From NCBI GenBank assembly GCA_037355855.1, contig CM074758.1:6607001-6671000 (forward strand): 64,000 bases of DNA, read 5' to 3'. Of this stretch, positions 30,413 through 40,429 are shown piece after piece. The stretch is from Pseudo-nitzschia pungens. Its lineage: Eukaryota; Bacillariophyta; Bacillariophyceae; Bacillariales; Bacillariaceae. Made by a program: the position numbers and the translations under genes. Positions within the stretch are counted from its first letter, which is position 1. Each line of letters begins with the position of its first letter. The notes beneath the pieces are model-generated. The model ran no database searches, was not told where the DNA came from, and saw only the letters and a list, made by a program, of their open reading frames with translations.

Positions 30413-30912
30413 AAAAATTATAGACTGATTCATACATAACCTTACTGTATGTATTGCATATGGTACCAAAACTCAATTCTATGCTCACAAGGTCCATACC
30501 GTAAGGTTGTTACTCATGCCATCTATAATACCGTACTAGTACTAGTAGTACATAAAGGCCAAACAAAAATGAATCGTACGATAGTGTCACAAGCACACTC
30601 ATACCGGTACTACATATCAAACGCACCAGCACCTCTACGGATCACAACAAGCACACACATACATATCAAAACCAGCACTAGAGGTACAAAATTAGAAAAT
30701 TTTCATTAAAATCCAGCACTACAATTCCGACAAAAATATACTTCGTATTATGTACTATTGTTATGCCAACTGATTCAAAAACCAATCACTTACTAAAAAA
30801 TAAAGCCATTTCTCATCAAAAACATTTAAAATACTATCTATTTTCATCACAATGAACTACTAGTACCAGCAATCTAATGTTTGTGCTCTACACATCAAAA
30901 ACAGTAAAGCTC
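30413..30912. other. AT-rich intergenic region
   Basis: No gene. ACTAGTACTAGTAGTAC-type words. Short CTAGTACCAGCAATC homology to 21110-21125. Confidence 0.5.
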
Positions 30913-31329
30913 TGTGCCTTTGGTGTAGTCTTTGGAGTTTCCGGGATTGCAATAGAGATTTTTTGCTGTATCGGTAGACCAATTTCTTGCTAGAGACAAG
31001 AGTGGTCCATTTGTTGCTGCTGCCTTAGTCTGATCGATGTTGATCGATGATGCGTCTGTTGTACCCTTGGATCGATTCGTTTTTCGATTCGAATCCATGT
31101 TCGTATTGCTCTTTCCAGAGAATCGAACTGTTTTTGCTGCGTTTGCAGTCTTTAAGCGCTCAACAGGACTCCATCCTGTAGGTTCCTTCCCCTTTGTCTC
31201 CGGGAGATCTCCTCCTTGCGTCGTCCCAGTCAGCTGTGCTGTACTGGCATCCAGGGCCTGTGGCGCTGGAGGCAAGGTGATTGCTGGTTTTGATGGACCC
31301 TTGGGTCTCTTGGAGGAGTGCTGTTGCAC
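30897..31329 (-). pseudogene. Gypsy A-2 pol N-terminus, truncated
   Basis: Begins directly after the gag UGA and in the same frame. The linker contains SSKRPKGPSKPAITLPPAP, then LARNWSTDTAKNLYCNPGN as in Gypsy A-1, then leaves homology at DYTKG. No ATG occurs in the first 90 codons, so separate initiation near gag is unlikely. Confidence 0.75.
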
Positions 31330-32364
31330 TCAGGGGAGCCAGATAAGCTCTCCATCGATGCTCCTTTCTGTTCGGCCTCCATGTTCGGAGTGATATGATT
31401 CCCTTGCTGCTTCGACAGCGGCGTTTATGTGGGCTTGGAAAGACTCGTTGCTGCCCGAAAGGTCATGAGTCTGTGTATGGAAGGTCTCAGTGGTTTTATT
31501 GTTGGGACCCTTGTAATTCTTTGAGTATCTGTTCTTGGGGCACTCGGACCACTCGTGGTTGTGGCCTTGAATACGACAGGGGTTGGACTTCTTCTTGCCC
31601 TTGGGGTTGTTCTTTTGATTGCCAGGGCGCTTTCGGTTGTTGTTAGAACTATTAGAATTGTTGGAACGTCTTCCAGTGTTCTTGTTGTTCTTATTTTGTT
31701 TGCTGAGCCGGTCGAGACTGCTCATGTGATCGACAAGGGACTGCGATGTGGTGTCTTGGGTGACCCCTTTGTGGATGCGTACGTAGTCTTCGATCCAAGC
31801 ATTTGGGTAGCTGTGCAGGAGGATGGTGACTTGCTGGAGGTGGTCCAGGTTGGTGACGTACCCATGGAGTTTGGCTGTGTATTTCATCAGGGTTAAGAGT
31901 CGATCCGTGTGGTCTTTACAGGTGGACTCCACCTTCTTTTTGCATGCCGGGCTCCGGAGATATATGTGCATAATATCCCTGGCGTCTTCGGCGTTGCAGT
32001 AGAGCTTAATGAAGGCTGCAAAGGCTGACTCAAAGCCATGTCTTGTAAGTGCGTATAATCTTTGTCCATTTGGTCTGGTGTTTCGCGTTAGCGCTCTCCA
32101 TTCGGTTTGTGCTTTGACGCATAAGCAACGTCCGAAGTAGCGAATGAGCGCTGAGTCCTGTACCCCCAGATCTTCTACTGCGTTTAGAAAGGCTTCTTCC
32201 GTGTGGAGTAGCTCTTCCAGGCCTCCTTTATCTGTGAAGAGGGGGATCTTGACGCTATCGGAATGATCCGCATTGTCGTAGATTGAGAGTGTAATTAGCT
32301 TTGGCTTGTGGCTGTCGAACGAGCTCTTGTAGGAGACCGGTGGTTCTCTGTAGATGCCTGCCAT
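31330..32364 (-). CDS. Gypsy A-2 gag
   Basis: 344 residues with an ATG at 32364, 138 bp inside the LTR. It aligns along its length with the gag at 3042-4103: the start MAGIYREPPVSYKSSF, a helical capsid part, an Asn/Lys-rich basic part, the zinc-knuckle-like CRIQGHNHEWSECPKN, and the same end SIDGELIWLP. The frame is intact although pol is truncated. The UGA at 31330-31332 sits in the same CTC CCC TGA GT context as in A-1. Confidence 0.87.
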   Translation of the reverse strand: MAGIYREPPVSYKSSFDSHKPKLITLSIYDNADHSDSVKIPLFTDKGGLEELLHTEEAFLNAVEDLGVQDSALIRYFGRCLCVKAQTEWRALTRNTRPNGQRLYALTRHGFESAFAAFIKLYCNAEDARDIMHIYLRSPACKKKVESTCKDHTDRLLTLMKYTAKLHGYVTNLDHLQQVTILLHSYPNAWIEDYVRIHKGVTQDTTSQSLVDHMSSLDRLSKQNKNNKNTGRRSNNSNSSNNNRKRPGNQKNNPKGKKKSNPCRIQGHNHEWSECPKNRYSKNYKGPNNKTTETFHTQTHDLSGSNESFQAHINAAVEAARESYHSEHGGRTERSIDGELIWLP

Positions 32365-32501
32365 GGTTGGTAGCTGAAGACTTGCTCTTGTCGGGGATAC
32401 ACGTTGCCTCTGTTGTTGAGGCTATCGATGGTTTGGTTGTTTTAAGATTCCAGTACTGAATTCTACTACTGTTCCTACGTGAAAGCGGACAGTAATTACT
32501 G

Positions 32502-32813
32502 TGTAACACTCTGAGGTAGAAATTCGGAGTAGTATGAATAATTGTGTGTTATTTCACTTTACGAGATGGGATTGAAATTAGAGAGAGGAAATAATGAGCG
32601 ATGAGGTCATCGCGACCTCCTCGTATAATAACCATCCCTGTATATAACATATATTCTGTATGTAACCTTAATCGTATAATCGCTCTCCTCTGCATGCCTG
32701 TTTACACATACCAGATATCCGTACATGGATATCTTATATATATATTTGAATCCCATGTGGGATTCGGTTAATTATTAATTCGTAACACTACTAGCCTACG
32801 CTAGCATGTTACA
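32502..32813 (-). repeat. Gypsy A-2 5' LTR
   Basis: Starts TGTAACACTCTGAGG and ends GCTAGCATGTTACA, matching 4239-4549 with few differences (CTCCTCG for CTTCTCA, one extra TA). Confidence 0.88.
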
Positions 32814-32924
32814 AACCCCGGTTTCTCACACTCTTCCACTTCTATACGGTACAGAAGTTAAAGTTCCGTTGTAAATCTTACAAGAGTTAGGGATAAGATC
32901 TTAATCACTAACAACTCCACTAAT

Positions 32925-33080
32925 TCCGGATGGCTGACTGGTTCCTAAGGTTACCAGTAAGATTACCTGTACTGGTAAACGTACGTACTCCTACCCGTCT
33001 TTTCGCGCCAAAAAACCTTGACCTCATCTTCATCGAACGGAAATGTAGGACCGTACGCACAGCTACGAACGTACCGTACT
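32925..33080. repeat. Dispersed repeat R1, copy 2
   Basis: Same ordered blocks as 15565-15790 (GGCTGACTGGTTCCTA, TCTTTTCGCGCCAAAAAA, CCTTGACCTCATCTTC). Confidence 0.7.
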
Positions 33081-33478
33081 CGTCCGAAAACTGGTTCGCG
33101 ACCCATCGCGACCAATCGCGACCGGATCGCGACCCAATCGCGACTTGTCTAAAAAAAACGCGACCCCAATTTTTTATTTCACAACCTTTTTTCCATTATT
33201 CTCCACTTTTTTCCATTATTCTCAACCACATTTCTCCCTTTTCTCAACTCCCCCAACGTGTTGACGGAAATGTTCTGTTCTAGACCCTGACATTCAGTCC
33301 CTCTTCACATTTTCATTCCATTTTACACATTTGACACACTTGACTCAACACAACAAATAATTTTTAATCCAATTTACTTCAATCACACAAAAGTGTTTCG
33401 TCACGCACCTTTGTCAACTTTTTTTTTCAGTGGTGTCACATCACATACCGGAATCGCATCACAAAAACACACACCACC

Positions 33479-34177
33479 ATGCCGAAAGCTTCCTCCGACC
33501 CAAGGCACTTTGCCAATGAGCCCAGAATACCCAAGACATTCCAATGTCGCAACTGCATTGCCTCCGGAAGAAGAAGAAAATCAAAATCCTTCAAGGGATA
33601 CAAACAAGAATCGAGCCACTTTCACACCTACCGATATGTATCTCAAGGCCTCTCCAGGCATCTCTATTCCAACAGTGATTGCCGAACTTATTATGTTAAG
33701 AACGATCTTATGGATTTTATTTCTTCTGCGAAAGCCGAAGTCACCCTCCCTTTGGTCCGACACACACCATCACAGTATGGACTGACAATGACACTAGGCA
33801 GCAAGCAGCAACACGTCGATAATACAGGGGGGACAGCAAGCAGCAGCAACGCGTCGATAATACAGGGGGGGGACAGCAAGCAGCAGCAACGCGTCGATAA
33901 TACAGGGGGGACAGCAAGCAGCAAGCAGCAACGCGTCGATAATACAGCGGGGGACAGCAAGCAGCAGCAACGCGTCGATAATACAAACGCGTTGATAATA
34001 CAGGGGGGGGACAGCAAGCAGCAGCAACGCGTCGATAATACAGGGGGGACAGCAAGCAGCAAGCAGCAACGCGTCGATAATACAGCGGGGGACAGCAAGC
34101 AGCAGCAACGCGTCGATAATACAAACGCGTTGATAATACAGGGGGGGGACAGCAAACAGCAACCAACGCGTCGATAA
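33479..34177 (+). CDS. Open reading frame with novel N-terminus running into a minisatellite
   Basis: The ATG is in a strong context (CACCACCATGCCG). The first ~104 residues look like real protein: FQCRNCIASGRRRKS (a CxxC pair), FKGYKQESSHFHTYRYVSQG and LSRHLYSNSDCRTYY, a His/Cys pattern recalling a single zinc-finger-like unit. After about 33790 the frame enters the minisatellite and becomes SKQQQRVDNTGGTA repeats to the stop. I do not recognise the family. It may be the 5' end of a transposon ORF or a host gene overrun by the array. Confidence 0.4.
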   Translation: MPKASSDPRHFANEPRIPKTFQCRNCIASGRRRKSKSFKGYKQESSHFHTYRYVSQGLSRHLYSNSDCRTYYVKNDLMDFISSAKAEVTLPLVRHTPSQYGLTMTLGSKQQHVDNTGGTASSSNASIIQGGDSKQQQRVDNTGGTASSKQQRVDNTAGDSKQQQRVDNTNALIIQGGDSKQQQRVDNTGGTASSKQQRVDNTAGDSKQQQRVDNTNALIIQGGDSKQQPTRR

Positions 34178-35035
34178 TACAGGGGGGACAGCAAGCAGCA
34201 AGCAGCAACGCGTCGATAATACAGGAGAGGGGACAGCAAGCAGCAAGCAGCAACGTGTCGATAATACAGGGGGGACAGCAAGCAGCAGCAAGCAGCAACG
34301 CGTCGATAATACAGGGGGGGACAGCAAGCAGCAGCAACGCGTCGATAATACAGGGGGGGACAGCAAGCAGCAGCAATGGGTCGATAATACAAACGCGTCG
34401 ATAATACAGGCGGGGGGACAGCAAGCAGCAGCAACGCGTCGATAATACAGGGGGGACAGCAAGCAGCAACCAACGCGTTGATATTACAGGGGGGGGGGAC
34501 AGCAAGCAGGGGGGGCAGCAAGCAGCAACGAACGCGTCGAAAATACAGGGGGGACAGCAAGCAGCAACCAACGCGTTGATATTACAGGGGGGGGGGACAG
34601 CAAGCAGGGGGGACAGCAAGCAGCAACGAACGCGTCGAAAATACAGGGGGGGGGACAGCAAGCAGCAACGAACGCGTCGCAGCAAGCAGCAACGAACGCG
34701 TCGACTATGCAGGGGGGGACAGCAAGCAGCAACGAACGCGTCGAAAATACAGGGGGGGGGACAGCAAGCAGCAACGAACGCGTCGCAGCAAGCAGCAACG
34801 AACGCGTCGCAGCAAGCAGCAACGAACGCGTCGCAGCAAGCAGCAACGAACGCGTCGACTATGCAGGGGGGGACAGCAAGCAGCAACGAACGCGTCGAAA
34901 ATACAGGGGGGGGGACAGCAAGCAGCAGCAACGCGTCGATAATACAGGGGGGACAGCAAGCAGAAACGCGTCGAAAATACAGGGGGGGGGGACGGCAAGC
35001 AGCAACAAACGCGTGGATAATACAGGGGGGATAAT
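33797..35035. repeat. Large GC-rich minisatellite (AACGCGTCGATAATACAGG units)
   Basis: About 1.2 kb of 30-45 bp units built from ACGCGTCGATAATACAGGGG and ACAGCAAGCAGCA, with variable G runs (5-9) and unit variants (CGAAAATACAGG, CGACTATGCAGG). Some 80-90 bp higher-order copies repeat exactly (for example 33900-33990 and 34030-34120). Confidence 0.95.
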
Positions 35036-36255
35036 ACACGAGAATATTTTTAAAAAACTCTTGCCGTGGTCGTCTTTCCTTGTCAGCGATCGTATCGGTC
35101 GTTCCCCTTTTCAGCAATCGTATCGGTCGTTCCCCTCCGTCTCCGTCTCCGTCGTTCGTCTCGTTCGTCTCACTGGTAGGGATTATTTCGATCCATCGCT
35201 CCTTTTCGCAACAACCGAAAATCGTAGGGGTGTCGTTTTTCTCTGGAAAGACGAAATTTAAAAAAACAACGACAAACCGTTAGTACCCTCGTCGTCCCCG
35301 TCCGAAGCGATCGTAGCGATCGTACCCCCATCGTCCCTCTCTGGAGCGATTGTACCCCCGTCGGCCCGCCTCTCTGGAGCGATCGTACCTTCGTCGTCCT
35401 CGTCGTCCGTCTCCGCACCAATCGGTTGTGATTTTCGTCTTCGTTGTTTTCAATATCAGTACGTCGTATATCTGGGTAAGCCAGGTAGTTCCAGGACTTC
35501 AACACACCCAACCTCCGTGATATGAATCAGACAACAGAGCAGAAAGCAAGAGCGGCCGTTCTCAAGCTCCCCACAGCATGTGTGTCTTTTTCAAAAGAGA
35601 TGGTCCCGGTGCCTGATGGCTAGGTTAAACTGGACCGGCCAGAATATTCCGATGCATGAGATGAAACGAAAATGAAAATGAAAATGAAAATTATGACACA
35701 TCCGGTACGAGGGAGATGTGGGGCGGAAAATCGATCTGCCACTGTGACGTAGTGCTTTAGTGCTTTATTACGTGCTTTATGGTACTGTGTGTACAGGCTG
35801 AGTGGAAAAAATGACAGCAATGTACGTACTTTACAGTACTAAGTGTACAGGCTGAGAAAAAAAATGACAGGTCTGTGCATACCCGTTCCTAGTAGGTACC
35901 GACAGTACGTACAGGCTGGGGATGTGTAGGTTTCCAGTACGGTGTAAACGGTACGTATAAACTGTACGTACGGTACTGGTACAAATCTTTTGGCGCGAAG
36001 TGGTGGAGGTACGGTAACTTAGTGTTGGTACATATTATACAGGATGAGCCTTCCCCGAGATGGTGGTAGCATTAAAAGATGGAGAGAACACCTGTTTAGC
36101 AGTAGTAGACAGCAGTAATAGTGGCACTATTGGATTGTATGCAGTTGGTATTGTTGGTTCGAGTCCCGTCACGGGAATGTCTTTTGCTACATCACGATGC
36201 AATAGAAATATTTTTGCTGCGAAGCATTTGTCACCAGGTGATCTATTCAGTTATT
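35036..36255. other. Intergenic region, no gene seen
   Basis: 35070-35430 is rich in TCGTATCGGTCGTTCCCC and GGAGCGATCGTACC repeats. 35680-35960 repeats GTACTGTGTGTACAGGCTGAG at least three times (35775-35800, 35835-35855, 35905-35925). Confidence 0.5.
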
Positions 36256-36259
36256 CAAT

Positions 36260-37480
36260 GGTGACATCCATACCATTGGTGATTTTTGAATACTTCTTTT
36301 TGCATACTCTTGCCCATGCATAGGATGAGAAATATTCACACTGGAATCACAAAATATTGACTAGATTCATTCACATATTTGATTTTACAGCAGTTTCTAC
36401 TAAATGCTGCGGTACTGGGCCAAATATTAATTATTCAGTGGTGACATCCAAATTATTGGTGATTTTTGAATACTTCTTTTTGCATACTCTTGCCCATGCA
36501 TAGGATGAGAAATATTCACACTGGAATCACACAAATATTGGCCAGATTCATTCTGATATGTGATTTGGTACTTTTTTCTAGTAAATTCTCCAGTAGTTGG
36601 CCAAATATTAATTATTCTGTGGTGACACCCAAATTATTGGTGATTTTTGAATACTTCTGTTTGAATAGTCTTGCCCATGCACAGGATGAGAAATATTCAC
36701 ACTGGAATCACACAAATATTGGCCAGATTCATTCTGATATGTGATTTGGTACTTTTTTCTAGCAAATTCCGCAGTAGTGGGCCAAATATTAATTATTCAG
36801 TGGTGACACCCAAATTATAGGTGATTTTTGAATACTTCTTTTTGAATAGTCTTGCCCATGCACAGGATGAGAAATATTCACACTGGAATCACACAACTAT
36901 TGGCTGCATTCATTCAGATATGTGATTTGGTACTTTTTTCTAGTAAATTCCGCAGTAGTGGAACAAATATTAATTATTCAGTGGTGACACCCAAATTATT
37001 GGTGATTTTTGAATACTTCTTTTTGAATAGTCTTGCCCATGCACAGTATGAGGAATATTCACACTGGAATCACACAACTATTGGCCAGATTCATTCCGAT
37101 ATGTGATTTGCTACTTTTTTCTAGTGAATTCCGCAGTAGTTGACCAAATATTAATTATTCAGTGGTGACACCCATACCATTGGCGATTTTTGAATACTTC
37201 TTTTTGCATACTCTTGCCCATGGATAGGATGAGAAATATTCACACTGGAATCACACAAAGATTGGCCAGATTCATTCAGATATGTGATTTTACAGTATTT
37301 TCTAGTAAATTCCGCAGTACTGGGCCAACTACTAATTATTCAGTGGTGACATCCAAATTATTGGTGATTTTTGAATACTTCTTTTTGAATAGTCTTGCCC
37401 ATGCATAGGATGAGAAATATTCACACTGGAATCATACAAAGAATGGCCAGATTCATTCAGATATTTGATTTGATGGTATA
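36260..37480. repeat. 181-bp satellite array, about seven units
   Basis: Units start GGTGACAYC at 36260, 36440, 36621, 36802, 36983, 37164 and 37345. Each carries TTGGTGATTTTTGAATACTT, TCTTGCCCATGCA, GAGAAATATTCACACTGGAA and CAAATATTAATTATTC. Identity between units looks roughly 85-95%. Confidence 0.95.
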
Positions 37481-37632
37481 TTCACTGAGGTAGTACTATT
37501 CTTGCTGCTTGTAGTAGTAGTACAGTTATACACTGCTGCTACATACTACTGCAGTGCGTAGGTAGTAGTACATAAGAGGTAGTCCAAAATTATGGCGCAG
37601 CGGGGCTGGCTCTCTGTGGTTTAGGTGGCGCG

Positions 37633-38100
37633 CGATATCACCATCATCAGCTTTCTACTGGTTTCTACTATTACTTCAGTACGGTACATACTACTACTAG
37701 TAGTAACTCTACTGCTATCATGTAGAAGAAATCAATTCTCGGCAAACACATGCATGACAGAAAATGCATGTGTCGTAAATCTTACTTCACATAATTTTGG
37801 GTCGGAACGGAACAAGAAAGACGGCAACTGAAATATAATGAGATGGAAATGGTAAGTGAACCACATCAAGGTTGGAGGAGGTATTAATAATGGATTTTGA
37901 TTCGTCTAACTGTGCATCATTGACTTGCCTGCTTGCTCCTGATAGGGAGGCGACCGCAACTGCTGATGAAATAGGATGCAACGGCAAATGAAATATAATG
38001 CAACGGTGAGTGAAGCACATCAAGATCTGGGGTATTGATAATGGATTTCAATTGTTCTAATTCTGCATTGAGTTGCCTGCTTGCTACTGATAGGGAAGAA
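37633..38100. repeat. Dispersed repeat R2, copy 2, with a partial duplication
   Basis: 37633-37945 matches 19085-19415. The right portion (ATGGATTTYRATT through TTGCCTGCTTGCT) is present again at 38038-38090, showing a local duplication. Confidence 0.82.
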
Positions 38101-38344
38101 TCAACTTTAATTCGACGGGGCAACTGAAAAATGATGCGAAACATGATGCAACGGGGCAACTGACACATATTGCGATCGCAAGACAAATATGATGGGATCG
38201 CAACTGACAAAATGATGCGATTGCAACTGATGAAATATGATGCGATGTGAGGAGACCTTTACTGGCAGTACAGATACCGGTATGGATGAAATTATCACGA
38301 TGACCATTATTTAAAAATCGTTTGAACCAAAATTTGTGTGGTGT

Positions 38345-38655
38345 GCATGAGGACGAAGACGATCGGAGCAAAGAGCAACAACGATTTCAAGGACGACGAT
38401 GACGATCGAAGCGAAGAGCAACGACGATTTCAGAGAGGACGACGAAGCCAATCGAAGCAAAGAGCAACAACAATTTCAGAGAGGACGACGATTTCAGGGA
38501 GGACGACGAAGAGGAAGGCAATTTGGAGCGAAGAGCAACGACGACTTCAGGGAGGACGAAGACGATCGAAGCGAGAAGCAACGAAGACTTCAAGGACGAC
38601 GAAGACGAGGACGATCGAAACGAAGAGCGACGACGATTTCAAGGACGACGACTTC
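38345..38655. repeat. ~40-bp minisatellite rich in GACGA/GATCGAAGC
   Basis: About seven degenerate units built from GATCGAAGCRAAGAGCAACG and ACGATTTCARGGACGACGA. Open frames across it are low-complexity Arg/Asp/Ser repeats and are not genes. Confidence 0.88.
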
Positions 38656-38787
38656 TTTTAACAAACCAAAATTTGTGTGTGCGTGTGTGAGAAAATTGAA
38701 CAGAGAATAAACAATTATTAGAGTAATATCAATATTTATCAAAAGAAAGACTTATATTTTGCATCATAGTGTTTCAAAATTTTTTTT

Positions 38788-39140
38788 CATGGGGGTCGCG
38801 ATTCCTGGGCTTTGGGTAATAATTGTGATTTTTGTGATGAATTTCTTGAGGGGTGTGATGGGAAATACTTTGTGTCGGGATGAGAAATCAATTTTTGGGA
38901 GTGAATTTCTGCAACAGTCTCATAATATATAATGATGGTAGGGTCAGTAATAATGAGTCAGATTGAAAAAAAATTTGGGTCTTTATTTTTTTTTTCTCGT
39001 AATTGAGGTAGTATCTGGGTCGCGATTGGGGTTGCGAATCGCGAGAGAGCTAGGAATCGAGCTACGTCAAAATGAGCCAGGAATAAATCGCGACCCCCCT
39101 AAATAAATTCTTGGGAGGGGTCGCGAACCAGTTTTCGGAC
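38788..39140. repeat. Dispersed repeat R3, copy 2
   Basis: Left block GGGGGTCGCGATTCCTGGG and TTTCTTGAGGGGTGTG, right block TTCTTGGGAGGGGTCGCG then AACCAGTTTTCGGAC, as in 19798-20956 but without the tandem arrays. Confidence 0.65.
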
Positions 39141-39175
39141 GCTGTATGGTACTAGTAAACCTTACTACACGTAAG

Positions 39176-39397
39176 TTACCCCCGTAAATTTTCTTCTTTC
39201 AACAAAATCTCAATCAAAATCAAAATCAATGCTGCGACTGGGGGTGGGGGTGGTGGTGGGGCTGGTGCTCCGGTGGGTGGTGGAGGGAGGGTGAAGCGGT
39301 GGATAAGACGAGTGGTGGGGTAGTCCTGGTAGGGGATGACGGGTTTGAACGGGATGGGCGGTTGCTTGGTGGCTTGAAGCTGAGCGATGGCGGCCAT
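39176..39397 (-). pseudogene. Possible truncated N-terminus of a Pro-rich protein
   Basis: The ATG is in a good context (ATCACCATGGCCGCC on the minus strand). The product begins MAAIAQLQATKQPPIPFKPV, then PYQDYPTTRLIHRFTLPPPP, and dissolves into an ATTGATTTTGATTTTG repeat after about 55 residues. No domain. Gypsy B-1 sits 115 bp upstream, so any promoter would be displaced. It could be a gene fragment or chance. Confidence 0.25.
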
Positions 39398-39512
39398 GGT
39401 GATCAGATGTTACAGTAGTTTTTAGAAGAGCTTGATACTTTATCGATAAAGAGAAAAATTTTTCAGCGATATTGCAATTGAATTCAATATGAACTACGCT
39501 GATTGTAAAATT

Positions 39513-39686
39513 TGCCGTGCACCGGAATACAGTCACGAATCCGTTCGTGATTGGATTACGATTAGCGAGTCTCCTTATCGCCGAATACAGGAGACTGCCG
39601 GAAAGCAATAGCAATAGACTAATCAATAGCTCTCACAATTTGCATATCACTACTATTCTAATCACTAGTAGACCCGGGGTATGGCA
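39513..39686 (+). repeat. Gypsy B-1 5' LTR
   Basis: 174 bp, TGCCGTGCACC to GGGGTATGGCA, identical to 45141-45314. Followed directly by the palindrome TGATTTTAAAATCA. Confidence 0.95.
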
Positions 39687-40429
39687 TGATTTTAAAATCA
39701 AGCTGAGCGCTGAAGACCATGAGCAGAAACAACCAACCGATCGGCCGAAAAGGGACCGACGCTGGAAACTGCCGAAAAATGGAGGCGCATAGAAGCAAAG
39801 AACAGGGAGAAGGACATCCGGTGTCTGCAGCACCATGGAAGACCAACCCCAGCAACAGTTGGCTCCATTACAGGGAGCAACTGCAGCAACAGAGACACCT
39901 AGGGACCTAAACAGGACCATGGTCGACAATAAAGAAGTAATCGAATAAAATGAGTGTCGAGAAAGTGACACATAACCCAGTGAATGGACTAATTGGACCA
40001 ACACTGAGTGGATGGACAGACCGAACAGGGGATGCCAACCACAACCGAAATATACGGATATCCGGAAAGGTATATAATGAATACCCAAACACCACCAATC
40101 CCACGGGAAACGGGAAGTGGGACCGGCCCGGTGACGACTTAATAGAGAAGCAACGCCGGAGAACCACGGGAATCAAATCCCACGAAATAAAAACAGAAAC
40201 AACTCCGGGGAACCACAGAATTCCCGGGAGCTAAAGAGAGAAACAACTCCCACCAAGGGACAAACCAGGGGGAAAATCAGTTATAACACGAGTTATCGCG
40301 AGAGCAGTGGAAATCCAGCAAGAAAAACTGGAGGAACTGAGCAATCACTTTTTGCTCAGTTCCAACACAAACAGCAAAGATAACAGAAGTAGTGTAACTA
40401 AATTAAATTAAATAACCGATTAACCCACC

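Larger units (their letters stand above)
30913..32813 (-). mobile_element. Gypsy A-2: 5' fragment of a Ty3/gypsy element (LTR, gag, start of pol)
   Basis: A minus-strand copy of the Gypsy A family with its 5' LTR at 32502-32813, an intact gag and the first 135 or so codons of pol. Homology to Gypsy A-1 stops near 30913 inside the block DYTKG, before the protease. Everything 3' of that, including the other LTR, is absent. The gag is clearly diverged from A-1 at the protein level, so the two are separate lineages rather than a local duplication. Confidence 0.85.
33082..39140. other. 6 kb block bounded by perfect 22-bp inverted repeats
   Basis: GTCCGAAAACTGGTTCGCG plus ACC at 33082-33103 is the exact reverse complement of 39119-39140. 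Inside lie a truncated ORF, a large minisatellite, a 181-bp satellite, dispersed repeat R2 and another minisatellite. No matching target duplication is seen (CCGTACTC against GCTGTATG). A variant of the right end also closes R3 copy 1 at 20935-20956, so the ends belong to a repeat family and the block may be coincidental. Confidence 0.4.

Noticed and set aside
33691..35117. A 458-codon Cys/Leu-rich minus-strand frame
   Set aside because: It is the minisatellite read backwards; no domain and a repeating CCLLSPPLYYRR pattern.
36155..36180. tRNA-like B box (GGTTCGAGTCCCG)
   Set aside because: No matching A box, acceptor stem or cloverleaf upstream; the T-arm pairs poorly.
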